Source: Rhodobacteraceae bacterium REDSEA-S34_B6
Lineage (GTDB): Bacteria; Pseudomonadota; Alphaproteobacteria; Rhodobacterales; Rhodobacteraceae
Assembly (NCBI GenBank): GCA_001627925.1
Contig: LUQC01000051.1
Location: 1 to 32,761, forward strand
DNA length: 32,761 bases
Reading direction: 5' to 3'
Below the pieces are notes generated by a model, which saw nothing but the letters and a program-made list of their open reading frames with translations, had not been told where the DNA came from and did no database searches. Shown here piece after piece: positions 1 to 8,160 of this stretch (the first letter of the stretch is position 1; each line of letters begins with the position of its first letter). The position numbers were made by a program, and so were the translations under genes.

Positions 1-1169
1 GAAATAGCAAACGGAGCTAACATTCCACCAACTCCAAGTTCATTAAGTCTAGCTTCAGTCATGTTAATTGCTTCATAACCATCTCTAAACTCAGCACCAT
101 TTACTGCTTTACCAACTTTGTTATGCATTTTTTGAGCGTTTCTTAAACCCTCAATCCACATAACAGCAGCACCTAGTCCTCTATTCCAATATACTGAACC
201 AATTCTACTTTCATCTGCTAAGTTTCCTTTTCCAGCACCGTATACTTGCTCCTTGATGGCAGCAACCAAAGGATATTCTGCACCAGGCAACGCGTTGGCT
301 ACAGCGTATGTTCCAACCGCTGCATCACCCGCAGGATACATATCTTCCTCAGCTGCGCCAAATGTGACGTACATCATTCTTTCTCTTGGGAAACGAACTC
401 GTGCAGCATTTGTCATAGCAGTTGAGTTCATACCAGAACCAGCGCCCCAGAAAGTGACCCAGTCTGGTTGCTCTTTTCTGATTTGAAGCCACTGTGATTG
501 CTGCTCCAGTCCAGGCGGTGGGATAGAGATTTCAACTAGTTCAACACCCCAATCATTGGCAATAGACCTCATAGCCGGTAGTGGTTCACGACCATAAGCT
601 GAATCAATGTGAAGGTGTACGATTTTCTTACCCTTCATCTTGTCAATGCCGCCCTCTTGTTCTGCCATAAACTTCATTTTTACAGCAATTTGGGACCAAT
701 AATGACTTGCAGCGTTAAAAACCCACGGCCACACTCGCCCATCGGCACCATCAGTGCGCCCATAACCGTACTGCGCAAGAACAACATTGTCTTCAGCCAT
801 TCTGTTAATGACCGCGTAAGCTCCTGGAGTTCCTAAAGTATCGAAAACAACAATGCGTTGGCCATCTTTTTCAAGAAGCCTTTGGTAACATTCCACCGTT
901 TTCACAGCGTTATATTCAGTTTCGCATTCCTGCCATGTAAGCATAACACCGTTCACACCGCCATTCATGTTCACATAGTTCATGTAATCTATTTGAGCAC
1001 CATAATATCCAGTACCCATTGCAGAATAGGGACCAACCCTACTGCTTGCTATCGGAAAATATTGCTTCTCTTCCCCAAATGCTATTTGAGGAGTAGCAAA
1101 CATCGATAATGCACCAGTGGTCGCTACCACTGAGCCTATCAAATAGTTCTTTAAGTTCTTTAAAAACAC
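1..1169 (-). CDS. Branched-chain amino acid-type ABC transporter substrate-binding protein (partial, C-terminus off the left edge)
   Basis: About 389 residues are visible and the frame is open to position 1. The start is GTG at 1169, preceded by a strong ribosome site (GGGAGG, about 7 bases upstream). The N-terminus (MFLKNLKNYLIGSVVATTGA) is a basic then hydrophobic signal peptide, probably cleaved near residue 32. The mature part has the periplasmic binding fold of the LivJ/LivK family (type I, Peripla_BP_6), with family-like stretches such as VGPYSAMGTGYYGAQIDYMN and GGVNGVMLTWQECETEYN. Proteins of this family capture amino acids, amides or related small molecules in the periplasm and deliver them to LivHM permeases. 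The ligand cannot be told from sequence. Permease and ATPase genes would be expected past the left edge. Confidence 0.9.
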   Translation of the reverse strand, partial: MFLKNLKNYLIGSVVATTGALSMFATPQIAFGEEKQYFPIASSRVGPYSAMGTGYYGAQIDYMNYVNMNGGVNGVMLTWQECETEYNAVKTVECYQRLLEKDGQRIVVFDTLGTPGAYAVINRMAEDNVVLAQYGYGRTDGADGRVWPWVFNAASHYWSQIAVKMKFMAEQEGGIDKMKGKKIVHLHIDSAYGREPLPAMRSIANDWGVELVEISIPPPGLEQQSQWLQIRKEQPDWVTFWGAGSGMNSTAMTNAARVRFPRERMMYVTFGAAEEDMYPAGDAAVGTYAVANALPGAEYPLVAAIKEQVYGAGKGNLADESRIGSVYWNRGLGAAVMWIEGLRNAQKMHNKVGKAVNGAEFRDGYEAINMTEARLNELGVGGMLAPFAI

Positions 1170-1591
1170 ACCTTTTCCTCCCTTGATGCTTCGAACCCCT
1201 GACCATCATTTATTTGACAATCAACGTTTCTTGAACTCTAACACGTAAGCTTAACATAAAAAAAGTCAACAAATACAATGGTATACCGAATTTAAGTATA
1301 AAAAACAGGTGGGTATATTTGTATTCTAATGCATGCTTTCGTTTAGATTTTATATGAAATGTGCCGCGAGCTGGGGTTTTCACGGGGGGAGCCGCAAAAC
1401 GGCCTGGCTGGTTGCGAGGTTAAACAGACCGTACCTTATATACACTGATTGTCAATCTCTCTAAATTCCTTAAACATAATTAATGGAGTTTATTGAAGAT
1501 TATATAGGCAGCTTGCCATTTGATATTTCTGAGGCAAGAATTATCCTACAGGAGTAACTGTTTTTTACATAAAGAAGTTAGGCATTACAGG
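1170..1591. other. 422-bp gene-free stretch with inverted repeat and GC-rich island
   Basis: This divergent intergenic region separates the binding-protein gene (-) from the rhomboid gene (+). It is mostly very AT-rich, but 1361-1430 is about 64% G+C by my count. A perfect 10-bp inverted repeat, TTGACAATCA at 1214-1223 and TGATTGTCAA at 1446-1455, brackets the island. The left arm also reads as a possible plus-strand promoter, TTGACA, 17 bases, TCTAAC (1214-1242). A palindrome GGTATACC lies at 1280-1287, and a TTGACT box faces the transporter gene on the minus strand near 1263-1268 without a good -10. A 36-residue plus-strand ORF (1354-1464) spans the island; I do not recognise its product and it has no clear ribosome site. 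The stretch could hold a small RNA, a decayed mobile sequence, or regulatory sites for the transporter. Confidence 0.5.
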
Positions 1592-2359
1592 ATGCTACCA
1601 ATAAGGGACCATAATCCATCTGGGCGAACGCCTTATATCACTTATTCCATAATTTTCCTAAATTGCATCATATTTTTCAGCTATTGGGGAAGTATAAACG
1701 ATCCAGTAATTATAAATAAATTTTTTTCAATTTGGGCACTGATCCCGTACCACCTTAGCCAAGGCGAAGGTTTCTATACTTTATTAAGCTCAACTTTTCT
1801 TCATGGTGGCATACTACACTTAGCAGGGAATATGTTATTCCTCTATATTTTCGGGGATAACCTTGAAGATCAAATGGGACACTTTGGCTTTCTAGTTTTT
1901 TATTTATTAAGTGGTATTGGAGCCAGTATAATCTATTATCTGACAGCACCTCTTTCACCTATACCGCTGGTCGGTGCATCAGGAGCTATAGCAGGTGTAA
2001 TGGGAGGCTATCTATTATTATATCCCAAGGCGCGGGTAGATGTAATTTTCTTTATTTTTATATTTTTCAAAATTATTTCTTTGAGGGCCTGGCTGGTGCT
2101 TGGCGCATGGTTTCTCCTACAGCTGGCAAATGGAACCGTTCTTCCATCAGGCAAAAGCGGTGTAGCTTATTGGGCGCATATTGGGGGATTTGTAGTTGGA
2201 AGTATTCTTTGCCTTCCTACTTTCTTTAGATTGGGTGGCCTTAGATTTTGGAAAGATAGTAGCGGCCATCCACCACATCCTGAGGCAGAATACACACTGG
2301 TTAAGTCAGCAATCCCAAAGGTAAAGTCACGGCTTGGGAAAAAATCACCCTGGGGTTGA
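1592..2359 (+). CDS. Rhomboid family intramembrane serine protease
   Basis: A 255-residue multi-pass membrane protein. Rhomboid hallmarks are present: the HLAGNMLFLYIFGDNLED loop (His and Asn for the oxyanion region), the catalytic-serine motif GASGAIAGVMGG, and the catalytic-histidine motif AHIGGFVVG. Rhomboids cut substrate proteins within or near their transmembrane helices in the inner membrane; substrates are not predictable here. I chose ATG 1592 (MLPIRDHNPSGRTPYITYSI) because family members begin close to this point. An in-frame ATG at 1520 would add 24 residues that do not look like rhomboid sequence. The gene ends one base before the convergent inositol monophosphatase gene, an adjacency I recall from Rhodobacterales genomes. 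Confidence 0.9.
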   Translation: MLPIRDHNPSGRTPYITYSIIFLNCIIFFSYWGSINDPVIINKFFSIWALIPYHLSQGEGFYTLLSSTFLHGGILHLAGNMLFLYIFGDNLEDQMGHFGFLVFYLLSGIGASIIYYLTAPLSPIPLVGASGAIAGVMGGYLLLYPKARVDVIFFIFIFFKIISLRAWLVLGAWFLLQLANGTVLPSGKSGVAYWAHIGGFVVGSILCLPTFFRLGGLRFWKDSSGHPPHPEAEYTLVKSAIPKVKSRLGKKSPWG

Positions 2360-2360
2360 A

Positions 2361-3167
2361 TTAATTCCTTATTATTTTTGCGAATTCCTCGAATTGAGCA
2401 TCATTTGCACAAATTACGTTGCCTAAATCATGAGGTTCATCACCACCCTCATCAAGCGCTTCAACAATAGCTCCCGCTTCTCGGGCAATTACCACTCCCG
2501 CTGCAATGTCCCATGACTTTAATCCACGCTCCCAGTAGCCATCATATCTACCAGCGGCAACATATGCTAAATCAAGAGCGGCACTACCAAGACGACGGAT
2601 GCCTGCACTAACTGGCATAAGACGTTTAAGCTGCTGAGATGTGGAAGGAAGATCTGCTACAGAAGCTGCAAATGGGATACCCGTTGCATATAAGCTGTCG
2701 GATACTCTGCTCCTTGCTGATACACGAATTCTTTCATCATTCATTCGTGGGCCGTTCATCCAGGCACCGGTACCTTTTTCAGCATAAAAAAGTTCATCTT
2801 TTGCGGCGTCAAATATGACACCAGAAATTACTTTACCTTTGTGTTCCAGGGCGATTGATACTGCCCAGTGAGGGAGACCATGTAGAAAATTAGTAGTCCC
2901 ATCTAGCGGATCAACAATCCAACGACGTGTTGGATCCTCACCATCTGAACCACCACTTTCTTCACCTAACCAACCATAGGTGGGTCTGGCTTCAGTTAAA
3001 ATTTCTCTTATAATTTCTTCTGCTGCTGTATCAGCTCGTGAAACAAAATCGCCTGCGCCTTTACGAGAGACTTGCAAGTTTTCTACTTCTCTAAAATCTT
3101 TAACAAGAGAACGCCCGGCTCGTCGGGCAGCTTTTATCATTGTATTTAGATTTGCACTACCCGGCAT
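2361..3167 (-). CDS. suhB: Inositol monophosphatase family protein
   Basis: A full-length 268-residue member of the lithium-sensitive, Mg2+-dependent phosphatase family. Metal-binding motifs are intact: GEES at about residues 68-71, DPLDGTTNF at 86-94, and WDIAAG in the C-terminal third. The family hydrolyses myo-inositol 1-phosphate; in some bacteria SuhB also acts with the transcription machinery on rRNA operons, so the cellular role could be wider than inositol metabolism. The start ATG (MPGSANLNTMIKAARRAG) matches the usual start of alphaproteobacterial homologues. It is convergent with the rhomboid gene and separated by about 100 bases from the DUF2177 gene upstream. Confidence 0.92.
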   Translation of the reverse strand: MPGSANLNTMIKAARRAGRSLVKDFREVENLQVSRKGAGDFVSRADTAAEEIIREILTEARPTYGWLGEESGGSDGEDPTRRWIVDPLDGTTNFLHGLPHWAVSIALEHKGKVISGVIFDAAKDELFYAEKGTGAWMNGPRMNDERIRVSARSRVSDSLYATGIPFAASVADLPSTSQQLKRLMPVSAGIRRLGSAALDLAYVAAGRYDGYWERGLKSWDIAAGVVIAREAGAIVEALDEGGDEPHDLGNVICANDAQFEEFAKIIRN

Positions 3168-3265
3168 GAATACTCTTTCCGCTAAGCGTGACTACGCTAT
3201 ACTTGCGTTTTTACAAATTGCCAAGTACCGATAATATTACTGATCCTACCAGGAGAATAGTAGGC

Positions 3266-3664
3266 TTAGGTAACAATTGAGTGGATCCACACACCGCCCA
3301 CAGCAGAAAGAGCCGTAAGTAGAGCACCCCAGGACAGATCGATCGCTACCATTCTTCTGCGCCATCCTTTCAATGTCGCAAAATTTGTGAATTCGTACGT
3401 ACCATAAGCCATGGCTCCCAATACCAAACCAGCTATGAATGCTTGGAACATGCTTCCACCATTTGCAGCAGGAAGAGCTACAAAGAAAACTATACCAGCC
3501 ACATAAAGCAAGTAGAACACTCCGGCTGCTCCCATTTTAGGCGCGTCGAGCATCATGTGGCCAATGTGCTTCGAAAACAAGGGGTGTAGCACACGCTTAA
3601 GCATTACCACATCTAAGGCAAGAAAAACTAGAGCTGTTGCTAGGTATAATATTAATAATGACAT
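3266..3664 (-). CDS. DUF2177 family membrane protein
   Basis: A 132-residue, very hydrophobic protein with four predicted membrane segments: LLILYLATALVFLALDVVML near the N-terminus, FYLLYVAGIVFFVALPA, FIAGLVLGAMAYGTYEFTNF, and LSWGALLTALSAVGGVWI. The length and the pattern LDxxML...G...GTYEFTNFATLKGW match the DUF2177 family, which has no established biochemical function. It sits between the inositol monophosphatase gene and the phosphotyrosine phosphatase gene on the same strand, but the gaps (98 and 153 bases) leave operon membership open. Confidence 0.85.
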   Translation of the reverse strand: MSLLILYLATALVFLALDVVMLKRVLHPLFSKHIGHMMLDAPKMGAAGVFYLLYVAGIVFFVALPAANGGSMFQAFIAGLVLGAMAYGTYEFTNFATLKGWRRRMVAIDLSWGALLTALSAVGGVWIHSIVT

Positions 3665-3817
3665 GACTACTCCTGGCTAAGGTTTCTACGATCCGAGTTC
3701 CCAATTGGATCAAAGTTAATTTATTCATTGATGATAACTAGGATCCATTGATAAAAAGGAAAGACCAAGTGACCAAAATAGGCGCAAAATACGTCATTTT
3801 TTTGCTATATCGCAAAA

Positions 3818-4276
3818 TCACTCAAAAATTTGATTTAAAAAAGCTTCCACAGCTTGCTCGATTAAGTTGAGAGAAGCCTCATAGTCTCCCGTGTAATAAG
3901 GATCAGGCACATTAATACTGTTTAGCGATCCATCTATAAAACTTGTTATCTTCCGTATTTTGTTTTCTGGATCAGATGGATAAATATTCTTCAACTCATC
4001 GATATTTTGATCATCCATTGCCAAAATCCAATCAAAGTCTCTGTAATCCTCTTTTTTTATAATCCTGGCCCTTAAATCAGAGATATTGTAACCATAATTC
4101 TCACATGTATTTTTCATTGGCTCGTATGGTGGGTGTCCTTCGTGCCAGTTTGTTAAACCCGCGCTGTCATGACGAATTTTAAAACCCTTAGTTTTAATTT
4201 TTGAACGAAATATTCCCTCAGCAGTTGGAGACCTACAGATATTACCAAGGCAAACGAAAAGTACCGATTTAACCAA
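3818..4276 (-). CDS. Low-molecular-weight protein-tyrosine phosphatase
   Basis: A 152-residue cytosolic enzyme of the LMW-PTP/arsenate reductase fold. The active-site loop CLGNICRS lies at residues 9-16, with catalytic Cys9 and Arg15 of the CX5R signature, and the general-acid aspartate is in the later motif VPDPYY. The family removes phosphate from tyrosines in proteins. No arsenic-resistance genes are nearby, so the phosphatase role is preferred. The start is TTG at 4276: the protein must begin here because family members start two to four residues before the first beta strand (SVLFVC). The gap to the copper chaperone gene upstream is 8 bases, so the two are probably co-transcribed. Confidence 0.9.
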   Translation of the reverse strand: MVKSVLFVCLGNICRSPTAEGIFRSKIKTKGFKIRHDSAGLTNWHEGHPPYEPMKNTCENYGYNISDLRARIIKKEDYRDFDWILAMDDQNIDELKNIYPSDPENKIRKITSFIDGSLNSINVPDPYYTGDYEASLNLIEQAVEAFLNQIFE

Positions 4277-4284
4277 TAGTTTCT

Positions 4285-4824
4285 CTAATGTTTATCTAAA
4301 TGACTATGCGTATGTTTGTGTTTTGTCGAATTTTTGTGCGTATGAGAATGTGTGTGAGTGAGTGATCTGGAACCAGAAGCTGCCATTTCTTTCAGATGAA
4401 TTGGGATCTCTATCTCAAATGAACCCGCGTTCTCAAAAATCAGCATTAATTGTATTATTTCCCTATCACTAATAGGCCGGGTAAGTCCCATAAACATTAT
4501 ATGATCACCACCTCTTTGAAGCATGAGGTTTCCATTACCTGGAACCAATAATCCACCGGCTACTCGCCTCATTTTCATTACACCATCTTCACTCTTAATG
4601 TGAGTATGTAACTCAACCCTCTTCGCAAAGTCTGATCTTGCACCAAGCAAACGGTCCTCTGTTGAAGACATATTCTTTATTTCCATGAAGGCCGCTGCTG
4701 ACTTTGCCAATTTGGAGGAAGCGCGCGCATATGCACCATCAACCGTTATTGTTTCCGCTCCCACAACTAACGGTGTTAGCATTGCTGCTAGCAAAAAAAT
4801 GAAATGCCTATAGAAAGAAATCAT
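4285..4824 (-). CDS. PCuAC-type periplasmic copper chaperone with His-rich C-terminus
   Basis: A 179-residue exported protein. The N-terminus (FYRHFIFLLAAMLTPLVVGA) is a signal peptide, probably cleaved after about residue 23. The mature domain is a PCuAC (DUF461) beta barrel, with candidate Cu(I) ligands in ELHTHIKSEDGVMKM (His73, His75, Met83, Met85) and GGDHIMFMGL (His108, Met110, Met112). PCuAC proteins pass copper toward the CuA centre of cytochrome c oxidase, often with SCO proteins. The last 25 residues are unusual: nine histidines alternate with Thr, Ser and Lys, a second probable metal-binding segment. A clear ribosome site (AGGAAG) precedes ATG 4824. No SCO or oxidase gene is in the window. 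Confidence 0.88.
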   Translation of the reverse strand: MISFYRHFIFLLAAMLTPLVVGAETITVDGAYARASSKLAKSAAAFMEIKNMSSTEDRLLGARSDFAKRVELHTHIKSEDGVMKMRRVAGGLLVPGNGNLMLQRGGDHIMFMGLTRPISDREIIQLMLIFENAGSFEIEIPIHLKEMAASGSRSLTHTHSHTHKNSTKHKHTHSHLDKH

Positions 4825-4856
4825 TAGTTACTTCCTTCTATGTTTTAGAAATTAAG

Positions 4857-5147
4857 CTAAGCCTCTGCTGCCTGGCTTTTCATAACTTCCTTTTTAATTT
4901 TCAGTGCATTATCTGACAGTTCGGAGTCTTTCGCTTTAAGAAGAAAAGCGTCCAATCCACCGCGGTGATCAACACTTCGCAGCGCTGCTGCCGTAATTCG
5001 CATCTTGAAGCCACGACCCAAGCTTTCTGACTGCAAAGTCACATCATTAAGATTTGGTAAAAATCTTCGCTTCGTTTTGTTGTTAGCATGACTGACGTTA
5101 TTACCTGTCATGGGGCCTTTTCCAGTCAATTCACAGCGACGTGACAT
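4857..5147 (-). CDS. rpmB: 50S ribosomal protein L28
   Basis: A 96-residue basic protein beginning [20 protein letters not shown], the canonical L28 start, followed by [27 protein letters not shown] in the usual order. Length agrees with alphaproteobacterial L28. It is a structural component of the large ribosomal subunit. The gene stands alone without rpmG next to it, as is common in alphaproteobacteria. The copper chaperone gene follows 32 bases downstream on the same strand with no obvious terminator between, so some read-through is likely. Confidence 0.97.
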   Translation of the reverse strand: MSRRCELTGKGPMTGNNVSHANNKTKRRFLPNLNDVTLQSESLGRGFKMRITAAALRSVDHRGGLDAFLLKAKDSELSDNALKIKKEVMKSQAAEA

Positions 5148-5317
5148 ATCGAATTCCTTATTCTTTTAGAATTGATCAACCAATTAAGAAGCTCAATTTT
5201 GGAAAATACAGATTCTACTACAAATTTGAAGTGCTTCTAAGTTTAAAGTTAGAGATCGTCAAGCACTGGAACTTAATATTGTAACAAAATAGACAAGCCC
5301 GTTCCGAATCTTGATAA

Positions 5318-6313
5318 TTATCTGGGTTTCGCTGTATATTTTTTCAAAATCTTCTGAGCCGCCGCTGAAGAATAGATTTCGCCATTATCAACCATATTCA
5401 TCAATGCTGACATTTCTTCTTTAACTTTTTCGTCATCAAGCATTGATAAGAGACCCTGACGAATTTCTTCCTTAAACCAAAAACGTGATTGGGCAGTTCG
5501 ATTATTGTCAAACCATCCCTCAGCCTTCCTCCAGTCTAGAAGCTCTTCAATTTTGTCCCATACATCACCCAGTCCATCTTCTTCCAAAGCAGAGATAGCC
5601 ATCGCAAGAGGAAACCCCGTTGGATCATGCACTCTTTTGCGCAAAAGCATTAAAGAACTGGAATAATCAGAACAAGTTCGCGAAGCAGCGGCTTTAAGGT
5701 CACCATCCGCTTTATTTACAAGAATTAAATCTGCTATTTCCATAATGCCTCGTTTAACACCCTGCAGCTCGTCACCACCAGCCGGTGCAATAAGAAGTAA
5801 GAAAATATCAGATATTTCTGAAACTATTGTTTCAGATTGCCCGACCCCAACAGTTTCGATGAAGATGATATCGAAACCTGCTGCTTCACAAATCGCAACA
5901 GCCTCCCGAGAACGTCTAGCTACGCCTCCCAGATGGGTCTGGCTTGGAGATGGTCTGATATAAGCGTTTGGTTCCCGCGCCAACCTTTCCATTCTGGTTT
6001 TATCACCCAGGATAGAACCTCCTGACCTAATTGAACTGGGATCAACTGCCAGTACGGCTACCCTTAAACCCATTCCTGTAAGATAGGTCCCGAAGCTTTC
6101 AATAAAAGTCGATTTACCTACCCCAGGAGTTCCGGATAGTCCTACACGAATGGCTTTTCTATCAGATGACCTAAGATGGTCCATCAATTCCATAGCTTGG
6201 ATCCGATGATCATCTCTCGAGCTTTCAATCAATGTAATAGCTTGAGATAATGCTCGACGATCCGCATTCATCACACTTTTAGCTAATTCGGCAATATTTT
6301 CCATACCGTCCAT
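5318..6313 (-). CDS. meaB: MeaB/ArgK-type methylmalonyl-CoA mutase-associated GTPase
   Basis: A 331-residue G3E-family GTPase. The P-loop GLSGTPGVGKSTF, the DPSS motif after AVLAVD, the switch region FIETVGVGQSE, and the guanine motif NKAD are all present in order. MeaB proteins protect and reload adenosylcobalamin-dependent methylmalonyl-CoA mutase, used in propionate and branched-chain catabolism. No mutase gene lies in this window, so the partner is presumably elsewhere. The start is uncertain: GTG 6316, ATG 6313 and ATG 6304 are in frame and none has a strong ribosome site. I use 6313; homologues would also fit 6304. Confidence 0.9.
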   Translation of the reverse strand: MDGMENIAELAKSVMNADRRALSQAITLIESSRDDHRIQAMELMDHLRSSDRKAIRVGLSGTPGVGKSTFIESFGTYLTGMGLRVAVLAVDPSSIRSGGSILGDKTRMERLAREPNAYIRPSPSQTHLGGVARRSREAVAICEAAGFDIIFIETVGVGQSETIVSEISDIFLLLIAPAGGDELQGVKRGIMEIADLILVNKADGDLKAAASRTCSDYSSSLMLLRKRVHDPTGFPLAMAISALEEDGLGDVWDKIEELLDWRKAEGWFDNNRTAQSRFWFKEEIRQGLLSMLDDEKVKEEMSALMNMVDNGEIYSSAAAQKILKKYTAKPR

Positions 6314-6420
6314 CACACAAAAGATTTATAGTGCCACCTGTTGACCTTTACAGCAAATTTTTGCCTAGATGAAGCTACAACTAGAACAAGTTATAAAATA
6401 TCTTTGATGGAACAAGAGTA

Positions 6421-7128
6421 TTGAGAATTATCTTAACAATTTGCTTTCTGGTGGTGTTCCTCTCACCAGGATACTCATATAGCAAGGCACAGCAGAATAT
6501 TTTTGATGTATATATACTTGGCCTAAAACTGGGCAGACTTAATTACGCTGTTGAATTAAAAGATAATTTATATAGTGCGGCAGGTAATTTGCGTTCAACA
6601 GGCATATTTTCTGTAGTTTCTAAATATAAATTTGAAGCATCATCACAAGGCAAGGTCGAAAATGGGTTGTTCAAACCAAAATACTATTCCGAGAAATCAG
6701 ACACTGGCAGACGAAAAGAAGAAAAGACATTGCTATATTCCCGATCTAGTATTGAGCTGAAGACAAAAAAAACTCCAAAACCCTACTGGCAGGACCCTAA
6801 TGAACAATTGGATACGCTCGATCCGATGAGCGCTATAATTTTTATTCTGAGAGATCAAAAAAAGGCAAATATATGTGCACAAGATTTCGCGATGTTTGAT
6901 GGTATAAGACGCGTTAAAATAAAATTTACACACGGTGAAGAGACATCTGATGGTCAATTAAATTGCCATGGTATTTACACGCGAATGGGAGGTTATTCAG
7001 CCAAAGAATTGAAAGATGGAAGAAATTTTCCTTTTAATGTGAAATACGAGTATCAAAACGAATTTTACAAGGTCATCTCTTTTCAGATTGAAACAAACCG
7101 TGGGCGCGCCAAATTTGTTCGCAGATAA
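6421..7128 (+). CDS. DUF3108 domain-containing exported protein
   Basis: A 235-residue protein with a signal peptide (RIILTICFLVVFLSPGYSYS, cleavage probably near residue 20-24) and a mature part resembling DUF3108: YILGLKLGRLNYAVELKDNLYSAAGNLRSTG, then KPKYYSEKSDTGRRKE, then DPMSAIIFILRD. DUF3108 proteins are periplasmic or envelope proteins of unknown function, predicted to be beta-rich. The start is TTG 6421: the only nearby upstream ATG (6407) is out of frame and stops at once. The divergent MeaB gene lies about 107 bases upstream. The hrpB reading frame begins 3 bases after the stop, so the two are transcriptionally linked. Confidence 0.8.
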   Translation: MRIILTICFLVVFLSPGYSYSKAQQNIFDVYILGLKLGRLNYAVELKDNLYSAAGNLRSTGIFSVVSKYKFEASSQGKVENGLFKPKYYSEKSDTGRRKEEKTLLYSRSSIELKTKKTPKPYWQDPNEQLDTLDPMSAIIFILRDQKKANICAQDFAMFDGIRRVKIKFTHGEETSDGQLNCHGIYTRMGGYSAKELKDGRNFPFNVKYEYQNEFYKVISFQIETNRGRAKFVRR

Positions 7129-7131
7129 ACC

Positions 7132-8151
7132 GTGAAATATCTACTCCCGATACATGACGTTATAAAACAATTTCAGGAAGCTATTTCGGTAGGGAACCGC
7201 GCTGTTATTGTGGCTCCTCCTGGAGCTGGGAAAACGACCATTGTTCCTTTGAGTTTGCTTGAGAGCCCAAATGTAAATGGACAAATAATAATTTTAGAAC
7301 CTAGAAGACTTGCGGCACGTGCGGCTGCAAGTCAAATGGCGTCGTTACTCAATGAAAAGGTCGGAGAAACTGTTGGCTTTCAGATTAAAGGGCTCAACAA
7401 AGTAAGCAAGCAAACTCGCATAGTGGTTGTAACTGAGGGCATTTTAATAAGAATGATTCAATCCGATCAAAGTTTATCCAAAGTTGGTTGTATTATTTTT
7501 GATGAATTCCATGAAAGATCTATTAATGCTGACTTAGGCCTCGCGCTGAGCCTTCAAGTCGCAGAAGTTCTAAGGAATGACTTAAAGATATTAGTTATGT
7601 CTGCGACGTTAGATGTCGCACCCGTTTCTAAAATATTAGACACAAATGCTCCAATTATATCTGATGGGCGAGCTTATAAGGTAAAATGTAATTACTTGTC
7701 TCGCCCGAAATCAAAAAATGACAATTTGTGGGAAAATTTCTCCGAACTTGTTTACGATGCCTTTAAAATGACAGACGGAGGCATCCTTGCATTTCTGCCT
7801 GGGGAAGCTGAAATAAGAACAATAGAAAAGCTACTAAAGAAAAAGTTGCCTCAAACGGCGTTAATAATGCCACTGTACGGATCGCTACCTTTTGAACAAC
7901 AGACCAAAATTTTAGAGCCATTAGAAAACAAAATTTTACGTAAAGTAGTTCTATCAACCTCTATTGCGGAAACTTCACTGACAATTCCGGGAATTAGGGT
8001 AGTGGTTGATAGTGGTTATACTAGACGCGCACTATATGATCCCTCCAGTGGAATGTCTCGGCTTATTACACAAAAAATTTCTAAGGCAGAAGCAAAGCAA
8101 CGAATGGGAAGAGCAGGACGTATCGCCGAAGGTTGGTGTTATCGTTACTGA
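7132..8151 (+). CDS. hrpB: ATP-dependent helicase HrpB, N-terminal part (gene interrupted by TGA)
   Basis: A 339-residue product carrying the whole DEAH-box motor of HrpB: Walker A APPGAGKTT, DEFHERS, motif III MSATLD, GEAEIRTIE, motif V TSIAETSLTIPG and motif VI QRMGRAGR. HrpB proteins are DExH helicases of unclear bacterial function; the family is usually about 800 residues. The frame closes with TGA at 8149-8151 immediately after GWCYRY, where family members continue with a tryptophan and a long C-terminal half. That half follows in the same frame at 8161. GTG 7132 is the start, 3 bases after the DUF3108 stop. Treat this and the next entry as one damaged gene. Confidence 0.85.
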   Translation: MKYLLPIHDVIKQFQEAISVGNRAVIVAPPGAGKTTIVPLSLLESPNVNGQIIILEPRRLAARAAASQMASLLNEKVGETVGFQIKGLNKVSKQTRIVVVTEGILIRMIQSDQSLSKVGCIIFDEFHERSINADLGLALSLQVAEVLRNDLKILVMSATLDVAPVSKILDTNAPIISDGRAYKVKCNYLSRPKSKNDNLWENFSELVYDAFKMTDGGILAFLPGEAEIRTIEKLLKKKLPQTALIMPLYGSLPFEQQTKILEPLENKILRKVVLSTSIAETSLTIPGIRVVVDSGYTRRALYDPSSGMSRLITQKISKAEAKQRMGRAGRIAEGWCYRY

Positions 8152-8160
8152 CTAAAAAGT

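Noticed and set aside
253-1109. Three short plus-strand open frames at the left end
   Set aside because: They are opposite the transporter binding-protein gene, which reads uninterrupted from 1169 to the window edge with family motifs.
1186-1212. GGGGTTCGAAGC on the minus strand looks like a tRNA T-loop
   Set aside because: The flanking bases do not form a T-stem and no anticodon or acceptor stem can be built around it.
8149-8151. TGA in hrpB read as tryptophan (alternative code)
   Set aside because: Other genes here (midA, purE, the CsaA-like gene) end at TGA and use TGG for tryptophan; recoding would also not restore the missing residues.
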